Shown here: positions 1-8,223 of the stretch, one piece after another
Layout: every line of letters begins with the position of its first letter
Numbering within the stretch: the stretch's first letter is position 1
Source of the DNA: Acidobacteriota bacterium
GTDB lineage: Bacteria; Acidobacteriota; Terriglobia; Bryobacterales; Bryobacteraceae
NCBI GenBank assembly: GCA_029776225.1
Contig: JAKOTR010000063.1
Span: forward strand, 1 to 64,000
Direction of reading: 5' to 3'
Length of the DNA: 64,000 bases
Program-made: the position numbers and the translations under genes
Notes under the pieces: model-generated
What the model saw: the letters and a program-made list of their open reading frames with translations, nothing else
The model's database searches: none
What the model was told of the DNA's origin: nothing

Positions 1-34
1 CGGCCGAGAGTTCCGCCCGCAGCTTGTGTTTCAC
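1..34 (-). CDS. 5' end of an unidentified gene, cut by the window edge
   Basis: A GTG codon overlaps the TGA stop of the upstream HIT gene (GTGA, four bases shared), the usual form of translational coupling. The eleven visible codons read M-K-H-K-L-R-A-E-L-S-A with no stop. Nothing more can be said about the product; only the coupling suggests it is real. Confidence 0.3.
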   Translation of the reverse strand, partial: MKHKLRAELSA

Positions 35-519
35 GCCGCGCCTTTCGACCAGGCCTCGCGCAGCCTGGTCCAGGTGGTCGCGAGTTCTTCCGGCAGCACG
101 CGCGTCTCGCCGATCACCGTCATGAAATTCGTATCGCCGCACCAGCGTGGAAGGACGTGCATGTGGATATGCCCGGCAACGCCCGCGCCCGCGCATTCTC
201 CGAGGTTCATCCCCACGTTCAGCCCCTCGGGGCGGTATATGGCGCGCAGGTGTTTCTCCGCTTCACGCGCCAGCAGCATCATCTCCGCGGCAGTTTCCTG
301 GTCGGCTTCGCAGAGCATCGCCACGTGGCGGTAAGGAGCGATCATCAGGTGTCCGGTGGTGTAAGGGAACCGGTTCAGGATAACGAAATTGTGCTCCGCC
401 CGGTGTACGACGAGCGTTTCCTGGTCGTTCCCCGCGGCCGCGGCGCAGAAGATGCAGGCATCCGTTGGTGCTGCCTGGCTGACGTATTTATAGCGCCACG
501 GACTCCAGAGGTAATCCAT
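31..519 (-). CDS. HIT family nucleotide hydrolase/transferase
   Basis: This 162-aa protein carries the histidine triad HIHMHVLP with H117, H119 and H121; the middle histidine would be the nucleophile that attacks a nucleotide alpha-phosphate. An N-terminal CIFC motif (residues 22-25) is the zinc-binding pair seen in Ap4A phosphorylase-like HIT proteins, so a dinucleoside polyphosphate or nucleotide-sugar substrate is likely, but it cannot be fixed from sequence. Length is normal for the family. It lies 17 bp after the HU-like gene on the same strand and overlaps the next gene by four bases, so it is probably co-transcribed from an rpsA/HU upstream region. The ribosome-binding site before the ATG is poor, which fits coupled translation. 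Confidence 0.88.
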   Translation of the reverse strand: MDYLWSPWRYKYVSQAAPTDACIFCAAAAGNDQETLVVHRAEHNFVILNRFPYTTGHLMIAPYRHVAMLCEADQETAAEMMLLAREAEKHLRAIYRPEGLNVGMNLGECAGAGVAGHIHMHVLPRWCGDTNFMTVIGETRVLPEELATTWTRLREAWSKGAA

Positions 520-536
520 GCCGGTTCGGGTTCGGC

Positions 537-890
537 CTACAGTGCCGGAGGGACTTCAGTGACGGGCGCCGCGGGCGCCGCGGGCGGAGCAGCTTCGCCA
601 GCGGACGGCGCGCATGAGCTGTTCACCAGATCCTTGAGTTCCTTGCTCGGCTTGAAGAACGGAATCCGCTTGGCCGGCACTTCAACCCGTGCCCCGGTCT
701 TCGGGTTGCGGCCGATGCGGGCCTGGCGCTGGCGTGTGCGGAAGCTGCCGAAACCGCGGATCTCGATCTTCTCGTTGGCGCGCAACGCCCGCACGATGCT
801 GTCGAAGATCGTTTCGACAATGACCTCGGAGTCTTTTCGACTCATCTCAACCACGCGGGAAACTTCTTCGATTAGTTCCGCTTTAGTCAT
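537..890 (-). CDS. HU/IHF family DNA-binding protein with Ala/Pro tail
   Basis: A 117-aa nucleoid-associated protein of the HU/IHF family. The core (1-90) has the family landmarks RGFGSF (45-50) and RNPKTG (61-66), whose proline intercalates into DNA at the tip of the beta-arm; the motif set is closer to IHF-beta than to classical HU. Residues 91-117 form an extra low-complexity Ala/Pro tail not found in the roughly 90-residue standard protein. The start at 890 follows AGGAGA about ten bases upstream. It lies directly downstream of rpsA, the same order as rpsA-ihfB (himD) in proteobacteria, which supports an IHF-like assignment. Whether it forms homo- or heterodimers cannot be seen. Confidence 0.93.
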   Translation of the reverse strand: MTKAELIEEVSRVVEMSRKDSEVIVETIFDSIVRALRANEKIEIRGFGSFRTRQRQARIGRNPKTGARVEVPAKRIPFFKPSKELKDLVNSSCAPSAGEAAPPAAPAAPVTEVPPAL

Positions 891-983
891 ACGTTGTCAT
901 TCTCCTAGTATGGGAAGCGGCTGTCAACCGCTCAAGCGGGCGGACACGCAACAGCATGTCCCTGAAAACGGAGAGCGTTGCGG

Positions 984-2720
984 TCAGGACTGCGATCGGG
1001 CCTCCCCCTGCCCTTTCAGGTTCATGACCTCTTCGATCGTCATCGTAGCGGCGGCGGCGCGGCGCTGGTACTCTTCCAGACGGGTCCTCTCTTCGTCTTC
1101 TCCCAAGGCCCGTATGCTGAGGCCGATCTTCTTTTCCGCCTCGCTCATCTTGATAATCTTAAAGTCGTATTCCCGGGAGATCTCCAGCGGCGGCTCGTCC
1201 TTGCTCCTGTCGAGCGCACCCGGTATCTCCGAATTGTGGCACAGCCCCTCGACCCCCTCGGCCAGTTCCACAAAGACGCCGAAATTCGCCGCGCGGCACA
1301 CGCGCCCCCGCACCGTGTCTCCAACCTGGTGGGTACGGAAGAAGACCTCCCACGCGTCCGGCTGAAGCTGCTTGATGCCGAGCGAGAGCCGCCGCTGCGC
1401 CGCGTTGATGTGCAGCACCGCGGCCTGCACGAGCTGGCCCTTTTTCAGCACTTCCGAAGGATGCTTGATCCGCTTGGTCCACGAGATGTCGGAGATGTGC
1501 ACCAGGCCGTCGATGCCTTCCTCGATTTCAACAAACGCCCCAAAATCGGTCAGCTTGCGAACCCGGCCCTCCACCACCGAACCGACGCTGTAACGCTGCT
1601 CGACTGTCGTCCACGGGTCGGGCTCGAGTTGCTTGATGCCGAGCGAAATCCGCCGGTCCTGCGGCTTTACGTCGAGCACCACTGCTTCCACCTGATCGCC
1701 CGGCTTCACGACCTTGGATGGGTGCTTCATCCGCCGCGACCAGGTCATCTCCGAAATATGGATCAGCCCTTCCACGCCGGGCTCCAGCTCGACGAAAGCG
1801 CCGTAATCGGTGACGCTGACTACCTGCCCCACGACGCGCGAATTCACCTGGTAGCGCTCCGCGACGGTCTCCCACGGATCCGGCATCAGTTCCTTCAGGC
1901 TCAGCGAGACGCGCTCCTTCTCGCGATCGAACTTCAGCACCTTCACCGTGATCTCGTCGCCTACGTTGACCACCTCGGACGGGTGATTCACGCGGCCGTA
2001 CGACATATCGCTGACGTGCAGCAGGCCATCGATGCCGCCCAGGTCGACAAACGCGCCGTACTCGGTGAGGTTCTTCACCACGCCCGTGACCACGGCGCCT
2101 TCCTCAAGGATTGCGAGCGTCGCCGCCTTGCGCGCCGCCACTTCCTCTTCCACGGCCAGCTTGCGCGACACTACGACGTTGCCCCGCCGCCGGTTCACCT
2201 TCACAACCTTGACCGGGATGTCCTGGCCAATGAACACATCCAGGTTGTGCACCGGCCGGACGTCCACCTGGGAACTCGGCATGAACGCTTTCACGCCGAC
2301 GTCGACCGAAAGACCGCCCTTCACGCGCCCCAGAACGCGCCCCGAAACCATCAAGCCCTCGCGGTAGGCTTTCTCCAGGTTGTGCCACGCGCGAATGCGG
2401 CTGGCCTTCTCGTGGGAAAGCAGGACGTAGCCTTCGGGCTCCGGGCCGTGGCGGTCGATCATCACGTCGATCACGTCGCCCGGCTGCACTGTGACATGCC
2501 CTTCCGGCGTCAGAAGCTGCTCGATTGGCACCAGGCCTTCGGACTTGTAGCCGAAATCGACGATCACCTCCTTTTCGGTGACCTTCAGGACCCGGCCTTC
2601 GAAGACCTCCCCCTCGGATGGCGGAGCAAAATGACTGTAGTCCTCGAGCAGATGCTCGTAGTCCTCCTCAGGTGGGGCAGGCTGAGGTCTCATTTGTGGG
2701 TCATCTTGCTTGTTGGCCAT
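984..2720 (-). CDS. rpsA: 30S ribosomal protein S1
   Basis: A 578-aa protein with six S1 (OB-fold) repeats in order. Each has the pattern G-x-V-x-x-[hydrophobic]-x-x-x-G-x-F/L-V-x-[hydrophobic]; repeats 3-5 are the most canonical, with GAFV...G-x-x-GL-x-H-x-S-[DE]. The first two repeats are divergent, as in other S1 proteins where they bind the ribosome, and repeats 3-6 bind mRNA. Length matches typical S1 (about 560 aa). I use ATG 2720, preceded by GGAGAT, instead of the TTG six bases upstream. A strong promoter lies about 170 bp upstream, leaving a long leader that could carry the autoregulatory site known for S1. The HU-like gene follows on the same strand. Confidence 0.97.
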   Translation of the reverse strand: MANKQDDPQMRPQPAPPEEDYEHLLEDYSHFAPPSEGEVFEGRVLKVTEKEVIVDFGYKSEGLVPIEQLLTPEGHVTVQPGDVIDVMIDRHGPEPEGYVLLSHEKASRIRAWHNLEKAYREGLMVSGRVLGRVKGGLSVDVGVKAFMPSSQVDVRPVHNLDVFIGQDIPVKVVKVNRRRGNVVVSRKLAVEEEVAARKAATLAILEEGAVVTGVVKNLTEYGAFVDLGGIDGLLHVSDMSYGRVNHPSEVVNVGDEITVKVLKFDREKERVSLSLKELMPDPWETVAERYQVNSRVVGQVVSVTDYGAFVELEPGVEGLIHISEMTWSRRMKHPSKVVKPGDQVEAVVLDVKPQDRRISLGIKQLEPDPWTTVEQRYSVGSVVEGRVRKLTDFGAFVEIEEGIDGLVHISDISWTKRIKHPSEVLKKGQLVQAAVLHINAAQRRLSLGIKQLQPDAWEVFFRTHQVGDTVRGRVCRAANFGVFVELAEGVEGLCHNSEIPGALDRSKDEPPLEISREYDFKIIKMSEAEKKIGLSIRALGEDEERTRLEEYQRRAAAATMTIEEVMNLKGQGEARSQS

Positions 2721-2899
2721 GGCCAAATCTCCGGGGCTACCGCTCTATCAGGGCTCTCGCCGCATACTGGGTCGGCGCGGCCCTTCGGCGGGGGGATTTC
2801 GCCGAGCCATGAGAATCAACAGCTTCTTTCCCAGTGAGCAACTCCGCTTTCCACCTCGACCCGGTAACGACAAATGCTTGATAGATCAGTACTTTAAGA

Positions 2900-2928
2900 A
2901 TCTTATCCGAGGCGGTGGCACTTGTCAA
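2900..2928 (-). promoter_or_regulatory. Promoter of rpsA
   Basis: On the minus strand TTGACA (2928-2923) is followed after exactly 17 bases by TAAGAT (2905-2900), a near-consensus sigma-70 promoter. Transcription would begin near 2893, giving a leader of about 170 bases before rpsA. Confidence 0.8.
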
Positions 2929-3006
2929 CCGCGAGGTTGATGTCTGATTGAAATTCATTGAAACATTTTAACGTGCATATGTTTGCCTGACCCGCGCCGG
3001 GTCCAA

Positions 3007-3035
3007 TTGACCCCCCGCAACCGATTCCGTAAAAT
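3007..3035 (+). promoter_or_regulatory. Promoter of the tRNA-Gly/tRNA-Thr unit
   Basis: TTGACC (3007-3012), 17-base spacer, TAAAAT (3030-3035). The predicted start, near 3042, lies about eight bases before the mature tRNA-Gly 5' end, as expected for a stable-RNA promoter. Confidence 0.75.
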
Positions 3036-3049
3036 AGTTTTCGAAAAGA

Positions 3050-3124
3050 GCGGGAGTAACTCAATGGTAGAGTCACAGCCTTCCAAGCTGTTGGTTGCGG
3101 GTTCGATTCCCGTCTCCCGCTCCA
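3050..3124 (+). tRNA. tRNA-Gly (anticodon TCC)
   Basis: The seven-base acceptor stem GCGGGAG pairs perfectly with CTCCCGC. The anticodon stem is ACAGC/GCTGT and the loop CTTCCAA gives anticodon TCC. The T arm contains GGTTCGATTCC and the 3' CCA is encoded (3122-3124). The D arm is short, as is usual for tRNA-Gly. Confidence 0.96.
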
Positions 3125-3164
3125 GCGCTTCCACACTCTGGCTGCTGCCCATGACCTCGGTTGC

Positions 3165-3240
3165 GCTGGCGTAGCTCAGTTGGTAGAGCATCTGATTTGT
3201 AATCAGAGGGTCGTGGGTTCGAATCCCTCCGCCAGCTCCA
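3165..3240 (+). tRNA. tRNA-Thr (anticodon TGT)
   Basis: Acceptor stem GCTGGCG pairs with CGCCAGC. The anticodon stem TCTGA/TCAGA encloses the loop TTTGTAA, giving anticodon TGT. The D loop has AGTTGGTAGA, the T arm has GGTTCGAATCC, and the 3' CCA is encoded (3238-3240). Forty bases separate it from tRNA-Gly, so the two are probably one transcript. Confidence 0.97.
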
Positions 3241-3734
3241 GTCCGTTTATGTCCGGTCCGGACACATGGGTATGGGTAACGCTTCGTTCCTGAGATATAG
3301 GTGACACAATTCCGCAGTTGGTCCTCCGTGCCTCGACCGTGGGCAAGCCTGCCATTCTCTCCTCGCCATGACAGAACTCTCCTTTTATGGAATGGTCTTC
3401 TTCGCCCCCTTTGCGGGACCCATGTCTCCGGACGCTCCGTTTCCTACGTCTCGGCACGGTCATTTCCGCACGTGGAACTCCCGTTCGCAAGACTGGCCGC
3501 AGGATTGCCCAAAAACAAGACTGGCCGCAGGATTGCCCAAAAAAGTGGTCAAGGTGTGCGTTTTGGGGCACTGCGGCGGAATCCGAATCCGGTCTGAGTG
3601 CCTGCACGGGCCAAAATACGCCGCTAGGCGCGGGAACAAAACGTGCAAGTGGTGTTATCTTACACCTGTGAACCGGGTGAACGCGGCAGCGCACATACCC
3701 CGGCTCCCCTGTGCTTTGAGCTTTTGAATCTCCG
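3241..3734. other. Intergenic region without a supported gene
   Basis: Frames are open on both strands but the translations are compositionally random, and the antisense frame only exists because it reads through the tRNA-Thr complement. The one clear structure is a 28-bp tandem duplication (3488-3543). The start of the antiporter gene follows at 3735. Confidence 0.6.
3488..3543. repeat. 28-bp perfect tandem duplication
   Basis: The unit beginning CAAGACTGGCCGCAGGATTG and ending in CCCAAAAA occurs twice, head to tail, with no mismatch (3488-3515 and 3516-3543). A perfect copy implies a recent event or an active homogenising process. Confidence 0.9.
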
Positions 3735-5429
3735 ATGGAAGATCTCAGCGTAGTCATGACCCTGACGGGCGGCATGGCGGGGGCTCTGGTCCTCGGCTAC
3801 GTCGCTCAGCGGCTGAAAGTGTCTCCCATCGTCGGCTACCTGCTGGCGGGCATTGCTGTTGGGCCGTTCACGCCCGGTTTCATCGCCGACCGGGCGATGG
3901 CCGAGCAGTTGGCCGAGATTGGGGTCATTCTGCTGCTTTTCGGAATTGGGCTGCGTTTTCACCTGCGCGAAATGATCGCGATGTGGCGCGTGGTGGTGCC
4001 CGGAGCGCTGATTCAGAGTACGGCGTCCACCATTGCGCTGGCCGTGCTGCTGCACCTGCTGGGTTGGACCTGGACCGCAGGCATCATCCTGGGAATGGCG
4101 ACTTCCGTGGCCAGCACCGTCGTGATGGCCAAGGTGCTGGCCGAGCGGCACGACCTGCACGCGCAGATCGGTTACATTGCGTTTGGCTGGACGGTGGTTG
4201 AGGACATCCTCACCGTCGCCATGCTGCTGCTCCTGCCGATCATCTTCGTTCCGGACGGAGGGGTGAGCCAGAGCGCCGGCGCCGCACTGGCCATAGCCGG
4301 GCTGAAGATCGCCGGCCTGATCGCCGCCGTGGTGGTGCTCGGACGGTGGATCATTCCCGGCGCGCTGGAGCTGATCGCGAAGACACGCTCGGGAGAGTTG
4401 TTCACTTTGGCGGTGCTGGTCCTCGCCTTGGGGATTGCGGTGGGCTCCGCCAAAGTATTCGGGGTGTCGATGGAACTCGGAGCGTTTCTCGCCGGGCTGG
4501 CCGTAGGCCGCTCGGAGTTCGCAGCCCGCGCCGCCGGCGATGCGGTTCCGATGCGCGACGCCTTTTCCGTGCTCTTCTTCGTATCGGTTGGGATGCTTTT
4601 CGATCCCCGAAGCTTAGTGGAGGCGCCGCTGCCAATCGCGGCGGTGCTGTTCGTCGTAGTGGCCGTCAAACCCCTCGCCGCCGCGCTGACGTCGCGCGTA
4701 CTCGGCGTGCCTTTTTCCGCGGCTGTCCCTGTCGGAGCGGCATTCTCCCAGGTCGGCGAATTCAGCTTCATTCTCGGCGGCGTCGCCCGCGATCTCGGCC
4801 TGATCACGGACACCGGCTGGAATGCCCTCGTAGCCACCTCCGTCATCTCGATCGTGGTGAATCCGTTTATTTATAACTGGGCCCGGGGATTGACGTCCCC
4901 AACTCCACGCCTCGCGCCGGTTGACCCGGCCCGGCGTCCGGCAATCGACCCCAAGCACTGCATTCTGGTCGGCTACGGTCCGGTCGGCAGGATTGTTCAT
5001 CGCTTGCTCGAGCAGCGCGGCGCCAAAATCACGGTGGTCGACCTGAACCTGAACACGGTGCGGCGCATCCGCGCGCAAGGGCTTCAGGCCGTCTACGGCG
5101 ACGTCCGCCGCCCGGGGATCCTGGAGGAGGCGGGAATTGCGAGCGCCGGCAGCCTCATCCTGAGCGCCGACGTTGAGGACGCCGTCGAAATCATCAGGCA
5201 AGCGCGGCTTCTGAATCCCGAACTGCGTGTTCTCGTGCGCTGCGCCCACCTCCGCGACGCCCGTGCGCTGCGGCAAGCGGGCGCCTCGATCGTGGCGGCT
5301 GGCGAAGCAGAGGTCGGCGTAGCTTTGGCCGAGGCGGTGACCGCCGGCGACGGGATGGACGTGCGTGAAGCGGCCAGACAGCGGGCAGCCATTCGGGAAC
5401 GCCTCTACGATTCGCCCGGCGCCGAATAA
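3735..5429 (+). CDS. KefB/YbaL-type monovalent cation:proton antiporter (CPA2) with TrkA-N domain
   Basis: A 564-aa inner-membrane protein. Residues 1 to about 385 contain a dozen hydrophobic segments of the Na/H exchanger (CPA2) fold, including a GYLLAGIAVGPF-type segment near the N-terminus. From about residue 408 a Rossmann TrkA-N (RCK) domain begins with ILVGYGPVGRIVHRLLEQ, a nucleotide-binding G-x-G-x-x-G motif, followed by VVDLN, whose acidic residue would hold the ribose. This order is that of YbaL and KefB, which export K+ or Na+ in exchange for protons and are gated by NAD(H) or glutathione adducts. The ion cannot be told from sequence. It converges on the stress-protein gene with only 12 bp between stops. 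Confidence 0.9.
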   Translation: MEDLSVVMTLTGGMAGALVLGYVAQRLKVSPIVGYLLAGIAVGPFTPGFIADRAMAEQLAEIGVILLLFGIGLRFHLREMIAMWRVVVPGALIQSTASTIALAVLLHLLGWTWTAGIILGMATSVASTVVMAKVLAERHDLHAQIGYIAFGWTVVEDILTVAMLLLLPIIFVPDGGVSQSAGAALAIAGLKIAGLIAAVVVLGRWIIPGALELIAKTRSGELFTLAVLVLALGIAVGSAKVFGVSMELGAFLAGLAVGRSEFAARAAGDAVPMRDAFSVLFFVSVGMLFDPRSLVEAPLPIAAVLFVVVAVKPLAAALTSRVLGVPFSAAVPVGAAFSQVGEFSFILGGVARDLGLITDTGWNALVATSVISIVVNPFIYNWARGLTSPTPRLAPVDPARRPAIDPKHCILVGYGPVGRIVHRLLEQRGAKITVVDLNLNTVRRIRAQGLQAVYGDVRRPGILEEAGIASAGSLILSADVEDAVEIIRQARLLNPELRVLVRCAHLRDARALRQAGASIVAAGEAEVGVALAEAVTAGDGMDVREAARQRAAIRERLYDSPGAE

Positions 5430-5441
5430 AAAAGCCGCCGC

Positions 5442-6338
5442 TCAGCAAACCGCGACCGGACAGGGCGCCTCGCACACGATGTCGTACGCCCGGAAGCACA
5501 GCTTGGCGGGGCGCCAGCGCGCGTGGCCCTTTCCGATCACCACCAGGTCCGCCCCGAGGCCGCGGGCCACCGCCGCGATCGCCTGCTCGGGCGGGCCCGC
5601 TTCCAGCCAGACATCGGCTCGAGTTCCCACGGCGCTCTGCAGGCTGGCGATGTCCTGCCGGGCCCAGGTTCGTCTGGCCGCGTGCAGCTCTTCGTAATGC
5701 CAGATGCCCGGGGCGGCCCCGAAGCCGGAGTCGCAGTGCACAATCGACAGGCTGGCCTCGAAGCGTTCCGCCAGCCGCGCCGCCCACCGCAGAACCCTGC
5801 CGCTGCTCGGCCCGAGCGCCAGAGCGCAGAGCACCCGTTGGATGTCGAGCGGTCCAGCGGCGTCTCCGACCCACGTCCATACAGGGCAGGGGGCGTCTTG
5901 AATGATCCGCGCCGTGAGAGAGTCGTGGAGCAATCCGAGAAAGCGCTTTCTGCCGCGCGTGGGCATCACGATGAGCCGGATGTTCTCCCGCCGGGCATGG
6001 TCGAGAATTCGCTGCGCCGGATCGCCCCTCAGGGAGTAACGCCGGAAGGGAACGGTCTCCAGCACTTCGGACACGGCCCGCTCTATCTTGCCTTCTTCCG
6101 GGGTCAGCGGGCTATCGCTGCCCGGCCGCGCCGGCGCGCCGACGTGAACCAGCAGCACTTCCGCCTCAAACCGCCGCGCAAGATCGGCTGCACGCCGCGC
6201 CGCCGTAAGGGACCGTTCTGTAAAATCGACGGGCAGTAGAATTTGATTGAGGCTGCGCTTGCCATTTGCGCCGCCCGCATGCCCCACGCCGGCTGCTGCG
6301 TCCGTTCCCCGCGTAAACTCGGAGTTCTTCGCAAGCAT
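5442..6338 (-). CDS. Tandem universal stress protein (two UspA domains)
   Basis: A 298-aa cytoplasmic protein with two UspA repeats, the first beginning ILLPVDFTERS near residue 30 and the second near residue 160. Each ends with a phosphate-binding stretch (MPTRGRKRFLGLL and IGKGHARW) and the family's terminal P-C-P-V strand. The second repeat lacks the clean G-x2-G-x9-G-S/T motif, so only the first may bind ATP. I place the start at ATG 6338, preceded by GGGGGAG; an open frame continues 240 bases upstream but has no domain and no ribosome-binding site. Family members support survival under stress, and the neighbouring antiporter fits an ion- or pH-stress role, which is inference. Confidence 0.9.
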   Translation of the reverse strand: MLAKNSEFTRGTDAAAGVGHAGGANGKRSLNQILLPVDFTERSLTAARRAADLARRFEAEVLLVHVGAPARPGSDSPLTPEEGKIERAVSEVLETVPFRRYSLRGDPAQRILDHARRENIRLIVMPTRGRKRFLGLLHDSLTARIIQDAPCPVWTWVGDAAGPLDIQRVLCALALGPSSGRVLRWAARLAERFEASLSIVHCDSGFGAAPGIWHYEELHAARRTWARQDIASLQSAVGTRADVWLEAGPPEQAIAAVARGLGADLVVIGKGHARWRPAKLCFRAYDIVCEAPCPVAVC

Positions 6339-6405
6339 GGCTCCCCCAATAAAGCTGCTTGCACAACCCGTGCCAGAGAGTCGCAAATGTGAAATCTGCG
6401 GCCGG

Positions 6406-6432
6406 CCCTTGCGGCGCAGTGGTCCGCAAGGG
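6406..6432. repeat. Hairpin-forming inverted repeat in the usp/kinase divergent region
   Basis: CCCTTGCGG (6406-6414) and CCGCAAGGG (6424-6432) form a perfect nine-base-pair stem with a nine-base loop. It lies about 70 bp upstream of the stress-protein start in the divergent intergenic region and could be an operator or an RNA hairpin. There is no T-run for a terminator. Confidence 0.5.
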
Positions 6433-6612
6433 CGATTCAGGACATTCCAGCCCTGAAACCGGCGGTGGCGCGCCGCCCGCAAACCCGTTTGTTGTCCGAA
6501 AACGGGCAGCGATGGACCTTTTGAGGAGGCGTGCAAATGCCCGCTGTAAACGCGTACTTGCATTCCGGTTCCCTTCACGCAGACAATAAAAAAGATCTCG
6601 GAGGGGGCAGAA

Positions 6613-8202
6613 TTGCTGGAAAATCACCCCGTTAGTGCCGGCGCCGCCTCGCGCAAGCTGCACGAAAGCATGCTTCCAAAAAGCGAGAAGATGCTTTCCG
6701 CAATCCTGGAATCGGTTTCGGAGGCCATTTTCACGGTTGACCGGCGGGGCCGCATCGTGCTCGCCAACGCCAGTGCCGAGCGCATGTTCGGTTACACGCA
6801 GGAAGAACTCTTAGGCTCCGGAATCGAGTCTCTCCTGCCTCAGGGCAGCCGCGATGTGCATGCCCAGAGAAGGCAGGAATACTTCGCGGAGCCTCGCAAC
6901 CGGCCGATGGGCATAGGGCTGGACCTTGCCGGGCGCCGGAAGGACGGCTCCGAGTTCCCTGTCGAAGTGAGCCTCAGCTACCTCCAGATCGAAGGCGAGT
7001 TGTTCGCCATCGCCTTCGTAACCGACATCACCACGCGCAAGCAGATGGAAGAGCAGCTCCTTCACTCGCAAAAGATGGAGGCATTAGGCAGGCTCGCCGG
7101 CGGTGTGGCGCACGACTTCAACAACATGCTGACCATCATCACCGGCTACAACCAGATGGTGCTGGATCAGTTGCCCCCTGCGGACCCCCTGCGCGGGTAC
7201 ATCGAAGAGGTGCTCACCGCGGCCAACCGCGCCGTGGCTCTCACCAACCAGTTGCTGGCGTTCAGCCGCCGCCAGGTATTGCAGCCGCGCGTGTTGAACG
7301 TAAACGCCCTGCTGTCCGGAACGGAGAAGATGCTGCGCCGCCTGATCGGAGAGGATATCGATCTCGTGTTCCGGCTCGATCCGAAAGCCGGAAACGTGCG
7401 CGCCGACCCGGGACAGATCGAGCAGGTCATCTTCAACCTGGTGGTCAACTCCCGCGACGCGATTCAGGCGGGCGGTCGGATCAGCATCGAGACCGCTCCC
7501 GCGCATCTCGACACAGGCTACTCCAGGACACACCTCGGCGTGCGGCCCGGCGAGTACGTTTTGATCGCCGTCAGCGACACGGGACACGGCATGGACGCCG
7601 AGACGAAACGCCACATTTTCGAGCCATTCTTCACCACCAAGGAGCCGGGGAAGGGAACCGGCCTGGGACTTGCAACCGTTTACGGCATCGTCAAGCAGAG
7701 CGGCGGCGAAATCTGGGTGTACAGCGAACCGGGCCAGGGAACGACGTTCAAGGTCTATTTCCCCAGGGTCGATGAGGCGGTATCACCGCCCGAGGCTTTT
7801 ACGACGGTGGATGAAAGACGGGGCACCGAAACCGTCCTCGTCGTCGAGGACGAGGAGGGCGTCCGCGAACTGATCGCCGAGATGCTCCGCCAACGGGGAT
7901 ACACCGTGCTCACGGCGGAAAATGGAGTCGAGGCCCTCCGGGTCAGCGCGGAACATACGGGTCCGATTCACCTGCTCGTCACCGACGTTGTCATGCCGCA
8001 GATGAGCGGCAAGCAGTTGGCCGACACGCTGGTGTCTCTGCGGCCGGACATCAAGGTGCTCTACCTTTCCGGCTACACAGAGTACTCGATGGTTCACCAC
8101 GGAGTCCTCGAGCCCGGGTTCCAGTTCCTTGGGAAACCGTTCAGCCGCGAAACCCTCGTCAGGAAAATCCGCGAGGTGCTCGACGCTCCAACAGAAGAGT
8201 AG
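6613..8202 (+). CDS. Hybrid sensor histidine kinase (PAS-HisKA-HATPase-REC)
   Basis: A 529-aa soluble hybrid kinase without membrane segments. A PAS sensor (about 32-145) precedes the dimerisation helix with GGVAHDFNNML, H167 being the phosphorylated histidine. The ATPase domain has the N box (NLVVNSRDAI), DTGHGM and GKGTGLGLATV. A receiver domain starts near residue 412 (VLVVEDEEGV), with the acceptor aspartate in TDVVMP (about 457) and a downstream lysine in LGKPF. The HDFNN H-box places it with NtrB-like hybrid kinases common in acidobacteria. The start is TTG at 6613, supported by GGAGGGGG seven bases upstream. No separate response regulator is adjacent, so its output partner is unknown. 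Confidence 0.92.
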   Translation: MLENHPVSAGAASRKLHESMLPKSEKMLSAILESVSEAIFTVDRRGRIVLANASAERMFGYTQEELLGSGIESLLPQGSRDVHAQRRQEYFAEPRNRPMGIGLDLAGRRKDGSEFPVEVSLSYLQIEGELFAIAFVTDITTRKQMEEQLLHSQKMEALGRLAGGVAHDFNNMLTIITGYNQMVLDQLPPADPLRGYIEEVLTAANRAVALTNQLLAFSRRQVLQPRVLNVNALLSGTEKMLRRLIGEDIDLVFRLDPKAGNVRADPGQIEQVIFNLVVNSRDAIQAGGRISIETAPAHLDTGYSRTHLGVRPGEYVLIAVSDTGHGMDAETKRHIFEPFFTTKEPGKGTGLGLATVYGIVKQSGGEIWVYSEPGQGTTFKVYFPRVDEAVSPPEAFTTVDERRGTETVLVVEDEEGVRELIAEMLRQRGYTVLTAENGVEALRVSAEHTGPIHLLVTDVVMPQMSGKQLADTLVSLRPDIKVLYLSGYTEYSMVHHGVLEPGFQFLGKPFSRETLVRKIREVLDAPTEE

Positions 8203-8223
8203 CGGCGTGAGTGCGCCGGTCCT

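Larger units (their letters stand above)
2721..3049. other. Intergenic region: rpsA leader and back-to-back promoters
   Basis: No coding sequence is supported here. It holds the long 5' leader of rpsA, the minus-strand rpsA promoter (2900-2928) and the plus-strand tRNA promoter (3007-3035). A short inverted repeat, GACCC/GGGTC, sits near 2988-3002 between the two promoters. Confidence 0.7.

Noticed and set aside
978-2837. Long plus-strand open frame opposite rpsA
   Set aside because: It is the antisense shadow of a GC-rich real gene. The translation is rich in His/Arg with no motif, while the minus strand encodes a perfect S1 protein.
2903-3191. Minus-strand open frames ending or passing through the tRNA genes (with ETGIEPATN and the similar GFEPTTL in the frame at 3203-3775)
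   Set aside because: These peptides come from translating the complement of tRNA genes. They are a known artefact and carry no protein domain.
6339-6578. 80-codon N-terminal extension of the stress protein
   Set aside because: No ribosome-binding site, no conserved domain; GGGGGAG precedes the internal ATG 6338.
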